NCBI GenBank assembly: GCA_964017195.1 | Contig: OZ024894.1 | Coordinates: 7,247,537-7,311,536 of the forward strand | Direction of reading: 5' to 3' | DNA: 64,000 nt | DNA from: Siderastrea radians | Lineage: Eukaryota > Cnidaria > Anthozoa > Scleractinia > Rhizangiidae | Shown: positions 26,432 to 38,889 of the stretch, one piece after another | Position numbering within the stretch: the first letter of the stretch is position 1 | Layout of the letters: each line of letters starts with the position of its first letter | Notes under the pieces: model-generated | What the model saw: only the letters and a program-made list of their open reading frames with translations | Database searches by the model: none | What the model was told of the DNA's origin: nothing | Made by a program: the position numbers and the translations under genes

Positions 26432-29400
26432 ATGGCCACAATAACGCAGGGCCTCGGTTTCTTTCCGATTTGCTTGTCACTTCTCTTGGTCTCCGCCATT
26501 CTTATATCCTACATTATCTCACAGATTGAACATGATGTTGAGCCATTTCTTCCGAGCGTCAGCAAGACCGCTGCTTTCCAACCACAAGGTGCGATCTTCG
26601 CTCAGTTTCTAGACACAATTGCATTCGTTGGACTGATCAACGTGTTCCTTCGCTTCTTGCAAGTTGAAATGCTAACCTCTAGCTCGAAGGAAAAGAGGGC
26701 TGTATTGATCTACAGACTAAGAGTCGCCTCTTTAACGTTTGGAATAGCAACTATGGTTGGAGTAACCATGGCTGGAAATTTCCGGTTTCCAGAAAAAGAG
26801 GTAAGAATTTTAGCGAACAGAATAACACTGAAATGTGATGGTACGGCGTCAGGCCGATTAAAAACGCCATATTCTCACAGAAACAGCAGAACTGACGGGC
26901 AAGGCTACTTAAATACTGCTGAACGAGAAAGTGATAAGTGTTTGATAAATGGTGCGTAACATGATTCACAACGAGTTTCCTGTTGATATCTTCTCTCACG
27001 AAACTGAAAAAAAAAATTATATGGTGTAGAAATTTGGGATTCAAAAACCAATATAAGTTAACATGATGTTCTATAGGGATGGATCAAGATTTCAAAACCG
27101 GCCAACATCAGGGCTTGATTTACTTTATATTTCTCATAAACCATCTTTGTGCATAATAATTTGCCGCAACTAAAACTCGATATTTAAAACTCGTTTCAAC
27201 ACCTGTCACAACAATAACACGAGCTTTTATAGTTCAGAACAATTTTGGACAATCGACATTCCATTCACTGTATTAGGTTGCCCTCCCGACAACGAAAGTT
27301 AAAACTAAAAACATGCTTAATATTTCTATTACACATAATTAAAACGGTTGTTAATTTAAGCTACGTTAAGGCGTGCTTTATTACAAACATTCTAGTAGTA
27401 AGAGGTGAATTAGAATCGTATGAGTTTTTTGTCGAAGCCCCACCGCCGAGCAATTTGCGAGGCGGTGTGGGGCTTCGACAAAAACTGATACGATTGCTAA
27501 TTCACCAATTACTACTAGGTCCCGGCGCTTCGATGCCTGAATTGAAAAAAAAATTTAGTTTTGACAAACTTCACGGCATATATATAATGATGGCAAAGTC
27601 CACGTTTACAGCTCGAATGAGTCAATTGTTATTGTTTCTTTAATTTGTGAATAAATTAGAAGAAGTGAGATATTGTATCATTCCTGAGAGTTTCCCTTGT
27701 AAATGGGTCGGCAAATTGTTATTGTTTTATTGTCTTGAGATGGTCACAATATATGGATTTAGCCAAGCGTAAAAGTGGAGCTCCACATATTTTTTTTTTT
27801 GCTGGTACTTATTCATTTGTGAAAATACTCTCATTCAAGTCGTTACATGGAAAAAAAAAAGAAAAAAAAAAGAAAAATTAAATGTCCCCGCCGAGTATCG
27901 AACCCGGCTCGAAAGCATTGCAGGCCGTTCTGATTCCACTACGCTCGGCACGCTGACACGGTCCGGGGAATAAGTACTTCTTTTGGTCAATTTTTGTATC
28001 TATGCCAGAAGAAGCCCGAAGGGGCCCGAAGAAGCTCCGATTTATATTCTCCAATCAGAAAGAAGTACGAACTCGCGCAGAAAAATGCATGAGACGGAAT
28101 GTTTTCACTGTTTTAAGCATAGCGTCCCTTGCAAGGAGGAATTTGCAGACCATAAACTTACTTCCAGACATACTTTAGCAGTATCCCCGAGAAGCTAACG
28201 TTAAACGCGGTTCACTCGTGGTTTTGACACGATTCAAGACAGCTTCCCACGAAGGCGAGAGAAATGAAATAATTAAGCTTAGATTAAAAGTTCTTGGAAC
28301 TGATTTCTGTAGGTGAAGCGAGTATTCTTCACGAAAGGGTAGCGGGTATCCTGCACTTGTTAATCACTGTTCGTTTTTTCCCATCTATTACATGCTTAAG
28401 ATACTCGTCCAGCTGACTTGTGGACTTTATTACTGGCCCTTACCTGTGCTTTGCTACCCAGTCAGAAACAAATTAATTATTTTGAAAATAGATGTCACCC
28501 AAATTTAATAGCGTGCACGTAGTTTGTCCTGATAGATATTTTCAAACGGTCTGCTTTTTCCTCCAAGTACACAGTTGAGAGTTAGCCGCATTTCGAAACA
28601 GCAGAATAAACTGGTCCTCACGTTAAATAGTTTTAAAAATGGAGCCCGTTTTAGTATTTCACTCGAGGTGATCGAGGCCTGGAGGATTTATATCTGAGTA
28701 GCCCACTGGCCAAATGCCGAAAATCGTGGGCTCAGTCTTTTCTCGGAGGAAAGATTTCGCCATCAAATGGCACTTTTTCACTCGACTGGACACTACTTGA
28801 AGAAGTTAATTTTACTACTTTTTCTTTCCCGTGACAAGATGCCTATCGACATGAACATGCTGGTGTTTTTCCTGGGAAAATGTGTTCGGACGGCCGCAAA
28901 AACCATGGTTGTGGACAGAAAAAAACCGAGAAGGCTCTAGCCCTGCTATATTTGGCGTCGGGACCGCTGGCAAATGCTGCGAACTCAAGCGTTGTGCCGA
29001 CCGACAGCCAGAATCGACAACAAAGATGAAGTCCTCGAAGGCAAATTTCGTAACTTGATATTTTGCCTTCCACTAAAAAGACAACTGAGTATTCTTTTGA
29101 ACGTTTTCTTTCTATTTATAGATATTTGATGTTCTTTTCTCAAGTTCTAAACTTCACTTCTGTCGAACTGAATCGTTTTGCTAAATAAGTTAAGCTTTAA
29201 AAAAAACCTCTTTTTCAAAAGCGACGGTGGTCATGTGAGTTCCCGCCAAAACAAACGCCGGTTTCGCAAAAGCACCGGGCGAATTCCCGCTAAGAAAAGA
29301 TGGCATTCTCCACCCCCAGTCGGGTTGTTTTGGGACTCCCCTCCCCCTCCCCCAGAGTCTGTACGGGGCCGCGTACGCTGACGTCACAACTAAAATTTCT

Positions 29401-30439
29401 CGGATCGATAGGTTACAAAATTTGATTAGCAATGGTACTCCGCTGGCGCGCTACGCGGGCGGGCTCCGCTATGACACTTCAACCAATTAAAACTTTCATT
29501 TTTTATTCTTAATAAATAAATAAATAAATAAATAAATACGTTGTAATGCAAATGAGAAAAGTTAATTGTGAATAGAGCTATTGCAATTCACTTCCTAACA
29601 GGATATGACATCATCAAAATTTTTAAAAATAGGAAAGGAAACGTGGCGATAATTTCAAATGAACCGCGTTTTTTGACATTTTACGTCCAGTTTTTGTTAG
29701 TCGGATGAAGAGGCAAATTCAAGGAAAATTAACCATGTTCGATTCGATAGCAAGGCTCATCGGTGAGTGTGGTTTCGGTCACATTTTAGCATTTCCTCAG
29801 TCTTCAGCTTTTGTGTTGCAATTCTCCACCATGCTTCTGAGTATGGTAAACACCATGGTTAAATCTCTTTGAATTTAACTGTATCACCCGAGCAACAAAG
29901 ACTGAATGTAAAATAAAGCAACATCAAAATATGGTCATTCCTCTCTTCTTTAGAATCTTGTTGTTTACAATGATGGTGATAAATACTAAAATTTGTACTT
30001 ATGAAATGTCTTTCATTAGGAACGTGGTCACTTGGGAGTCGTTCATTACATCGGAAGTCTAACCCTTGGCTTGGGAGGAATCGTGTACTGTTTTCTGGAA
30101 TCTGCCATCACATATCAACTCAGTAAATTGTCACTCAGCTCTTTCACTCTCTTTGTTATACGTCTTGTAATAACGTGCACTTTGACGGTCAGCGGTGTTA
30201 TGCACGTGGTTGTAAAACTTTGGACAGAGGATCACCTGAAGCACGATGGGAATCGTCTTGCCCAGGCCCCGTGGCTCCATTACAACTCGACAGACGACTA
30301 TTACCCTGAACATGTCGTCAGCAACTTGGGCGAATGGCTGACATTTTTCCTGTTTGCGGTGTTTGCGGCAACGTTTTACAAGGAATCCCAGAAGTTGTCG
30401 GTTAGCTTCAGATGTTTTCCTCAGGAGAATGGGTACTAA
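26432..30439 (+). CDS. DRAM-family membrane protein, copy B (two exons)
   Basis: Exon 1 is 26432-26800 (before GTAAGAATT) and exon 2 is 30020-30439 (after TTTCATTAG), joined in phase 0 to 262 residues with the same hydrophobic segments as copy A. Exon 1 starts MATITQGLGFFPICLSLLLV. Exon 2 keeps the Trp-Leu-His and GEWLTFFLF blocks. Both exons are open and splice sites are consensus, so the gene looks functional. The 3.2-kb intron holds a hairpin element and a tRNA-like sequence. A shared head sequence 1.2 kb upstream probably contains the promoter. Confidence 0.85.
27393..27517. repeat. Long GC-rich hairpin element
   Basis: The arms (starting TAGTAGTAAGAGGTGAATTAG and ending in its near complement ATTCACCAATTACTACTA) pair over about 50 bp, including GTCGAAGCCCCACCGCC with its exact complement, around a 13-bp loop. 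It is a typical miniature inverted-repeat element, in the intron of DRAM copy B. Confidence 0.8.
27883..27959 (-). repeat. tRNA-like sequence (Leu/Ser-like), probably SINE
   Basis: The minus strand shows an A-box-like TGCCGAGCGTAGTGG and a B box GGTTCGATACT, with an imperfect acceptor stem and a following A/T-rich tail with T runs. The acceptor stem does not close fully, so a working tRNA is unlikely. Confidence 0.55.
27960..30000. other. Intron/spacer with simple repeats
   Basis: Within the intron of DRAM copy B. It contains an (AAAT)n run near 29510-29537 and scattered short ORFs without support. No gene is recognised. Confidence 0.5.
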
Positions 30440-31259
30440 TAATCTTGACAGGCAAGAAATCCACAACAACAACCGGCAAAATTATGAAGATATAATGTAC
30501 CTATTATTTAAAATTACGCTCCAAATCTAATTACCTAGTATACCAAAGATTAAAATATATTTAGTTTCACAGGAGCCCGTTCCAGATATTCTGGTTGCGG
30601 GGAGCGACAGAAAGAAAACGATTGTGATGGGAGTAGCAGAGAAGGCAACCACAAACCTTGTAATCTTTTCTTCCCTACAAAAGGCTTAAAAATCTATTTT
30701 TACAAAAGTTATTCAATACAATACAAACTTTAGTGGCACTCCCCAAAGGGGTTTTTCAGTGACAATGACAGTGATAATTCAAGTAATTATTTTTCATTTA
30801 TCCTAGAGTTAAATTTTAAATCCTATTGCACATGTTTCAGACCACTGCTTTAGTTTCATCAACTGTACCACAGATAAACACCAGTTTATTTGTACGTTCA
30901 AGTACCTTTTTGTGTGGTGTTGTAAAGATCACCAGTCTGGTTTTTTATGGCTATGTGGAAAGCCCTTACACAAACGAGAGCGAATAAGCTAAAGGAACGA
31001 ATCACTGGTGACTCTACTGCAACCGATGACATCATTGGGATTATTAGTAATGTAAGGTTGCTTTCGCGCACTTCTCTGTGTTACAGTTGTTAATTAAAGA
31101 TATGCCCAATGTTTAAAGGTAGTGCTAGAAAAGTTAAATTGTCAATTTAAGAGAGTAAAGATGGAAAATAAAACCAAGTATGCGGCATTCTTTTCTTTTA
31201 ACTCAAAAGTTTGCTTGGTCACAATGAATGTCTTATTCGTCTCCTTCTCGTCTTTGTTT

Positions 31260-31590
31260 CATTTTATTGTCAAATAATCTCCATTCTTATCTTCTTTCTT
31301 ATCATCGTCTTCAATGTAGAAAACCTCAACGGAAAACGTTTAAATCTCTTTGAAAAACGATGCAGTGTAAATCGCTCAACTCAAGAAACAGGCGACCCAC
31401 TTTCTGGCATAGTCCATCACGTGCACAGCATAACCATGCAGCATTCTTTGGCTCCGAGTTTGCAGCTTCGGTAGATGTTATATGACTTCCTTACTACGAA
31501 TATGAAAAAGTTGTTTCAAGGGATAGAATACTATTCGAGTCACAATTATAACACAGGACAAAACTAACCGAAGATGCACATGCATTGGTG
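31260..31590 (-). pseudogene. Decayed DRAM-like exon, block B
   Basis: The minus strand resembles the DRAM-like exon of block C along its length (shared around GCAGTGTAAATCGC, CCATCACGTGCACAGCATAACC and TTTGCAGCTTCGGTA). It has stops in the matching frame and no clean splice site. Unlike blocks A and C it is not split by a transposon. Confidence 0.65.
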
Positions 31591-31599
31591 TCAAGATCA

Positions 31600-33850
31600 G
31601 CTTTGACCGTAACTTGTGAGCCTTACATTGTTTTAGGTAAATTACATTACCTTTTACATTTTCACCCCTATTGTCATTCTACTTCATTATAGCAGTCACA
31701 AGATAACATTAAGAAAACAAATTAAATTAGCTCGTTCGGTTGAAGTTAGGCATAGTAATTTACGTTACCATACTTCATGGACAATTATTATTACATACTA
31801 CCGTCTTTAATATACTACTAGTGTTTTTAAGGAACTTGCTTATAAAGAATTCAAGAAATAATAACACTCTTTAACTTTTGCTTTAATTTTACAATAGTTA
31901 GAGAGGTTTAACAGTACAAAGTTGATTACGTTACCGTAATTTGCTAGAATTTGCTAGAAATAACATAAGCCGAGTATATCACGCAGCCACATGTAAATTT
32001 CGCGAGAATATAGCTGGGACACAAAGACAAGTGTAAAAGTCTGACATCGGGTCACTTAATCAGAGCGGCATTTCCAAATATAAACTCGTTCCTACACTTT
32101 CCAACCTTGTGCTAAAAATATATTATCGCGAAAGAAAGAAGGATTTATTAACTTCTTGTCTGTGAGCTGTGGCGGCACCATTAAGCCGTGTAGTTTGTTG
32201 ACTTGCAGACATTTCTACTGATTTGGTAAGTATCGTGTCGATGACGTAATTTTAAAATAGCTCTTTTCACAGTTACCTTTCACCATTTTGATTACAACGC
32301 ATTTGAACGTGGATGTAAGGCAAGTTTGGGCTGAAACTGCAAAATTGTAGGAAGTTGCTTCACTCCACGTTCAAATACATTGTTATGCAAATGGTAAAAG
32401 TAAACTATGGAAAAGGGCTATTCAACACTTTAATCCCCAATACTAGCATGCATTTTCTCCAAACTGTTCATCATATATTTCTTATGCTACTACTTAGAAG
32501 AATTCGCATACAAATCAAGACATCTTATCTTTGTTGATCATTTTCTTTATTCTCATGACCTGTATGTTTGATCAAGTAGTGATATTGTAAGGAGAAATTA
32601 GATGCTTGTCACTATTGGGGATTAAAGGGTTAAGACAATTTATCACAGGAGTGATTCTGTTATTTGCCTTTCTACTGGCTTTTGGATTGTGCTATTTTAG
32701 TCTTAAATTTGTAAAAATAAAAAAAATAAAAAACGGTAGCCTTATAACACCCACAAGTGGGTCAAACACGACAAAATGGTGAAATATTTGCCTACGGCCA
32801 TGACAAAAACAAGAGCAGTAATTCAGAAGGTGCACAGAGAGCGAAAGAGGAAACGAAAGGCAGCACTTATCTTTAATAAAAGATTAACGGGTGCATGAAT
32901 GCTATTGCCGCAACAGTCGAACTTTCAAAAAACTGACTTACTGAAAAGAGTGTCGCCGAACATAGAGAAACAAACCGGAAAAGCGCGAATGACCAGCACG
33001 CTACATCAAATGGCAGATTGTTTGCTCGCGGCGCTCGATTTCAACAAAGCAAGAGGCTAGCTCGAGGCTATATATATAATTCTGTCAAGTTAAATTACAT
33101 TTCGTTCAAGGTTTTAATTTTTGTGCATATAATTGAAAGAGAGCGAAAAGGGAAAAAGAAGGCAGCACTTATCTTTAATTAAAGAACTAACGGGTGCATG
33201 AATGCTATTGCAGCACAGTAGAATTCGAACTTTCGGAAACTGACTTACCGAAAAGAGTGTTGCCAAATACTTTCAACAAAGCAAGAGGCTATATAATTCA
33301 AGTTAAAATACACTTCGTTCAAGGTATTAATTTTTAGGCATTACCTGGAAAAAAAATGTTGACTCTTTTCACGTTCGCCAAGGAAATTACACCATCAAGC
33401 AGTTACGTTACCGTACCGATTTGTAAACTACACTTCGTTCCCGTTCTCACAATGATCAGACATTTCTACCAGGGAAAAAGACCATTCTGAAAACTTTATT
33501 ATGTAACGTTTAAATTCATGAAGCTTTAGTTGTACTTCCCCGCTGTAAGGTAATAAAATTGAATTGCTAAATTTCGTACAGGCAGAAAAACGAATAAGCT
33601 CGTGTTGCTGTAAAATAATTTTTCAGCTAAATTTTGCATCTGTCCACGTAAGAAGGTAAAGTTACTTTTCCTAGACACACCATTTCTGAAAACAGGAGCG
33701 AAAACTATATTTGCCAACTGAGTAATAACAAATAATTAATCTCTTTAAGAGGGATTAAACTTTTTTTCCTGTAACTCGAAAACCGCTGGGTCGTTCAGTT
33801 TCAGGAAAATAAAGCCTGGATGATAATGTGTTTGGAAATGCCATAAGAAA
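31600..33850. other. Spacer with hairpin relic and a direct duplication
   Basis: 32265-32415 is a diverged hairpin flanked by CTTTTCACAGTTA-type sequence, related to 24950-25045. Two related copies of a sequence around GAGCGAAAGAGGAAACG and ACGGGTGCATGAATGCTATTG occur near 32840-32970 and 33145-33270. No gene is recognised. Confidence 0.5.
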
Positions 33851-34413
33851 GAGGAGAAGGATTTTTTTCACCTTTTTAAAGTGCCAATGGCCGCTGTTAG
33901 CTGAGAATGGGTGTACGTACGAATGTATCATACGCTCCCAAATTTACACCTGTTTGGATGTCGTTTAAATACTGTGTCGTGTATTGTGCGTATTTATCAA
34001 GACTATTTCCGTTGCTGGAAAGGCAACTAACACGGTGACCAGAATGTCGATTGTCCAAGATTATTGCTCTGAGCTGTAAAAACCTACGTTCGGGTTGTTC
34101 GGTCACGGTCGTTGAAATAAGAGATTACAGTAGTTTACATTTACTTTGCCCAACACTTAGTTGTTCTATAAGGAATGCAAAGAAAATTAAGCACCCTGTT
34201 GGCCTGTTTAAGCGTTAGTTATGTCAACATTACATTATTTTATTCAAACTTCCTTTGTAACTGGTTAATGAATCTTTAGTTTCTGTCATTAAAAAAAAAT
34301 TTTAGATGATCTGATGGACTTTTACCTGATTGGTCCAGTTTTAGCTCGCAGCTGCCAATGGGTCAGTGAAGTATATATATATATTTTATTCCTTTTCTTC
34401 AGTGGTCCGTAAA

Positions 34414-36241
34414 ATGGTCACCATAAAACAGGGCCTCGGTTTCTTTCCGATTTGCTTGTCACTTCTCTTGGTCTCCGCCATTATTATATCTTACATAATC
34501 TCACAGATTGAACACGATGTTGAGCCATTTCTTCCGAGTGTCAGCAAGACCGCTGCTTTTCAACCAGAAGGTTCGATCTTCGCCCAGTTTCTTGACACAA
34601 TTGCATTCGTTGGACTTATCAACGTGTTTCTCCGCTTCTTGCAAGTTGAAATGCTGACCTCTAGCTTGAAGGACGATAGGGCTGTATTGATCTACAGACT
34701 AAGAGTCGCCTCTTTAACGTTTGGAATAGCAACTATGGTTGGAGTAACCATCGCTGGGAATTTTCGCTATCCAGAAAACGAGGTAAGAATTTCAGTGAAC
34801 AGAAAAAAAAATGCCGGGATGTGATGATAAGGTGTCAGATCGATTACGAAACGCCTTATTGTCATGGTTACCGCAGAACTGACGAGCTAAGTTACTTTAA
34901 TGTGCTGAATAAGAAGTAGACATACTAAAAACCCAGAGGACACTTACTTGCAATTGAGAAGATAACGGATAGTTGTGTGGCTTTGGCGCAACACGCCCCA
35001 CACTCTAATGATCAGAATTTAATGATTGAAAACATTTAGTATTTTTAATTTTGATAAGCATCTTACCTGAATTCTTAGCTAAATTAAATTGTTCATGATC
35101 TAGAAATTAAACTGATTCGTTAACTAAAAATGCAAAGCGTATTCTGTGACGGAACATGGTGACATGATGCTCTTCTGTGCGGCTGGACCCGAATTTCAAA
35201 GCCAACAGCTGCGCTCATAAACCACCTCAGCGTTTCGCAACATCATGCAGCTGCCAAAAATAAAACTCGATATTTAAAACTCGTCTTAACACCTGTCAAA
35301 AGAAAAACATGAGGTTCATAGCTCAGAGCTATGAGCTTGGACAATCCACATTCCATTCACTGTGTTACGTTGCCCTCTTGCTCAACGAATTGTAAAGGAC
35401 AGGCCTGTATTAGGGCCTCTATTTTAGGCCTAACGGTATATTAGGGTTTCGGCTCTTGGCTGCAAACTTCACATAAAATTCCTAAGACTACCCCGGGGGT
35501 TGCATGTCCTTTCACTCGGTGCTATAAACTAGTTAAACGGCGTTAACGTTCCTGTTGTCAAGTTGGTCATTCCCAGTTTGGTGGGCCAAGTTAAAATTGC
35601 GACCCACTCCACTTCGGTGGCCGATGCTTCGCAAATAATGTCTTTTAGTGAACATTTTCCCCAATGAGAGTGATGAATACTAAAATTTTGCACCGATGAA
35701 GTAACATAAGGGTAATCTCTTAAAATCACTATTCGAAGGAGTTCTCGTGGCTAATTTATACTGTTCATAATGAAATAAGCGCGCATTTAATTGATTTTGT
35801 CTCCCATCTTCTTTCATTTAGAAGCGTGATGTCTTGGGAGTCGTTCATTACATCGGAAGTCTAATCCTTGGCCTGGGAGGAATCGTGTACTGTTTTCTGG
35901 AAACTGCCGTCACATATCAACTCAGTAAATTGTCACTCAGCTCCTCCGCCCTCTTTGTTTTTCGTCTCCTGACAACGTGTACCTTGACGGTCAGCGGTAT
36001 TGTGCACGTGGCTCTCAAAGTTTGGACACGGAATCAACTGAAGCACGATGGGAATCGTCTTGCCCAGGCCCCTTGGCTCCATTACAAGTCGACAGACGAA
36101 TATTACCCTGAACACGTCATCAGCAATTTCGGCGAATGGCTGACATTTTTCCTGTTTGCTGTGTTTGCGTCAACGTTTTACAAGGACCTCCAGAAAACGT
36201 CGATCAGCTTGAGATGCTTTCCTAAGGAGAATGGATACTAA
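34414..36241 (+). CDS. DRAM-family membrane protein, copy C (two exons)
   Basis: Exon 1 is 34414-34782 (before GTAAGAATT) and exon 2 is 35822-36241 (after CATTTAG), again 262 residues in phase 0. The intron is only ~1.0 kb because it lacks the insertions of copies A and B. Exon 2 begins Lys-Arg-Asp-Val in place of Glu-His/Arg-Asp/Gly-His, and is the most diverged of the three. The membrane segments and the GEWLTFFLF block are kept. Confidence 0.85.
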
Positions 36242-37304
36242 ACACGTGACAGGCAAGAAATCCACAACAGTCAGCATAATTAAGGAATGAATATTAGAAT
36301 TCCACTCCAAATCTATAAACCTATACAAATAATTAAAATATTTTCAGTTTCATAGTAGCCTGTTCCAAACGTTCTGGTTGCAGGGAGCGACAGAAATAAT
36401 ACGCGCGAGGGAAAACTAATGTGCCGGAAGGGAGAAGTAGAGAAGGCAACCTCGCATAGTTTTTTTTTCTCGCACACAATCTTTTCGTCCCCAGAAAATC
36501 CTTAAACACTTTATTTTCACAAAATTTATTCATTTAATTAAACTTTCTTTTATCCTAGTTTAAATTAATCATCCCACTGCATTAGCCGCAGTCCATTGTT
36601 TTTATTTCACTAACTGTAACATCCAACAAGTCGCTGCCGTTTTCTGTATTAAAAGTGGGAGTGAATTTTTTGTGGTATTATAAAGATCGCCAGTTTGATT
36701 TATTCTGATCACGTGGAACATCTCTATAAAAAAAGAGCGCATAAGATCATAGTTAATAAAAGAATTTGGTTAGGAAGCTCAGCAAATTCCTTTGTTTCAT
36801 GGTTTTGTTATCGTTTTTAGCCTTGACCGTGCACAAACAACAATAGGTTTTGAATTTTGCATGAGCAACGAACCAATAAAAATGTCACTGTTACGTTATT
36901 CAGCCATAGTGTCAACAAAAGATTGCGCACGGTCGTAGTACTTCATTCAACATAAATTGCAGCACCTTTGTTATGGCCTTTGAAACTCGCAAGGTTTCAT
37001 AACCAGTCCCTCGATTAACTGTGATAAGATAAAGGAATAAATCACTTGTCACTCCACTGCAGGTTGCCCTCGCATAACTTTAAGAATAATGTTTGTTTTT
37101 TGTGACAGTTGCTGAAGAAATGCCTGACGTTTAAATGTAGAGCTATAAAAATGAAATTGTCCATAAGGGAGTAAGGCAGTAACTAAATAAAACCATGTCT
37201 GACAGCATTCAAAAGTTTCCTTGTTACAACAAGTGTCTCCATTCCTCCTCTAACACTTTTTTGCTTTGTTTTATTTTGACATAATCTCCACTCTTCTCCT
37301 CTTT

Positions 37305-38884
37305 CTAATTATCGTCTTTAACATAGCAAACCTCAACGGAGAAAGTCTGAAACTCTTTGTAAAATGATGCAGCGCAAGAGAGGATAAAGGGGTAAGAGAG
37401 TAATCCCCATACTGGCCCTATCCCCATCCTAATCCCTCTTAGGTTATTTTTAGATCTCCTCCAAGATCCGGTATCCCCATGAGGGTTACGAAATAGCCAA
37501 TCATACGACATGAATTTTAGCCGCATTGACAGCGGAGCCCATTCCCACGCACTGGGTTCGCGTCTGTCGCGAATTGACCTTCAAAAAATGGCGGAACATG
37601 CGGGAAGCGGCGTTTGTATACGTTTTGTAGACGAACGTGAGTATAAGGAAGTATCGGCAGCAGGAGAACGTAGATTGCAAAAGAATCGTCCTTCAGGATC
37701 TGTTTTAGAGCCCAGCTGTGCGAAAAGTTCAAGTGAAAGTTCAAGCGAGGACGACGAAGTTGACTGCAGTCCGGACTGCAGCAGTGAGCTCGAGATCGAG
37801 AGCGATGAGGCCGAAACCGAAACGCAAGGGAGCTGCAACTCTAGAGAAATCTCATAAGACGAAGGAAGCAAAAGTAAAAGGCCAAGTAAAGTAACAACAA
37901 CGAATCGAAAGTCAAGGGCTTCGACTTCAAAACCAACAACCCGGTCGCGAAAAGTGGAAAACAACCTAACTGAAGACGAAGTTGATAGTATGTAAAATGA
38001 CAAGCCAAATAAGACTCCCGCTAGTCGCTTAAGTTATTCTAGCCTTCAAAATAGAACTTTCTTAAGTACATTAGTAACAGCTTTGTCCCTTTGATCAAGA
38101 TGATCTAAAGGCGACACAATTGTGCCGGTAAATTGTGTGGTTGACCTTGGCACACTCAAGCTGTGATATATACTGTTTGGAGGGTTTTATGTTACGTTCT
38201 TAGAGCCGTTTCAAATCTTTGTGCCGTTGTGTGTGCTAGCTCTTTGGCAATTAGTTAGCTTTTTGGGGTCATATTAATTGCAAGATTCCATAAAGCCGCT
38301 TAAAAGAGTGGGCTAGATTTTAGAATACCCGGCCAAAAAATTGACAAAAAAGAATAAACAACGCTATTCTCATTTCGCATTCGACAATCCCCGCCATGTT
38401 TATAGATTCCTCCTTCACGAAATTTCCACGCAACGCGCGAGGTAACATTATCCGCGGGAATTCGATACCTTCTAAAAATAACTTGAGAGGGATTAGGATG
38501 GGGATAGGGCCTCTATGAGGGATTAACTCTCTTACCCCTTTATCCTCTCTTGTGCAGCGTAAATCGCCAAACTTATACAGGCGATCCACTCTCCGGCGGT
38601 GTCCAACACGTGCGCAGCATAACCAGCATCCTTTGTCTCCCAGTTTGCAGCTTCGGTAAACGAAATATGGCCTCCGTACAATGAGTATGAAATTTTCTTC
38701 AAGGGGTAGTACGCTGTTCCAGTCACAGTCATAACACAGGACACAACTAACCGGAAGATGAACATACATTTGGTATTAAGACGAGCTTTGACCGCGAAGT
38801 AGCTGATAAGGGTCTGGAACCAGTAGTAAAGTCCTCCGCTGGCCAACAGAAGTCCGGTCGCGACATCGTGAACGTTGTGTATGG
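37305..38884 (-). pseudogene. DRAM-like exon on minus strand, block C, split by a transposon
   Basis: 38884 down to 38553 encodes a DRAM-type segment (LASGGLYYWFQTLISY, FIFRLVVSCVMTVTG, AGEWIACISLAIYAA) after an AG. The frame resumes at 37374 with SFYKEFQTFSVEV and stops at 37305. Removing the inserted element and one copy of its duplication leaves the frame open, so the exon was intact before insertion. No partner exon 1 is visible on this strand in the window. The insertion probably inactivates it. Confidence 0.8.
37375..38552. mobile_element. 1.18-kb TIR element inserted in the DRAM-like exon
   Basis: About 80 bp at each end are inverted copies starting CAAGAGAGGATAAAGGGGTA. TGCAGCG (7 bp) is duplicated at 37368-37374 and 38553-38559. 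Inside, an open frame (about 37510-37857) encodes a Ser/Glu/Asp-rich protein with no transposase motif. It is probably a non-autonomous element; the superfamily is not clear from ends and a 7-bp duplication. Confidence 0.85.
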
Positions 38885-38889
38885 CTATT

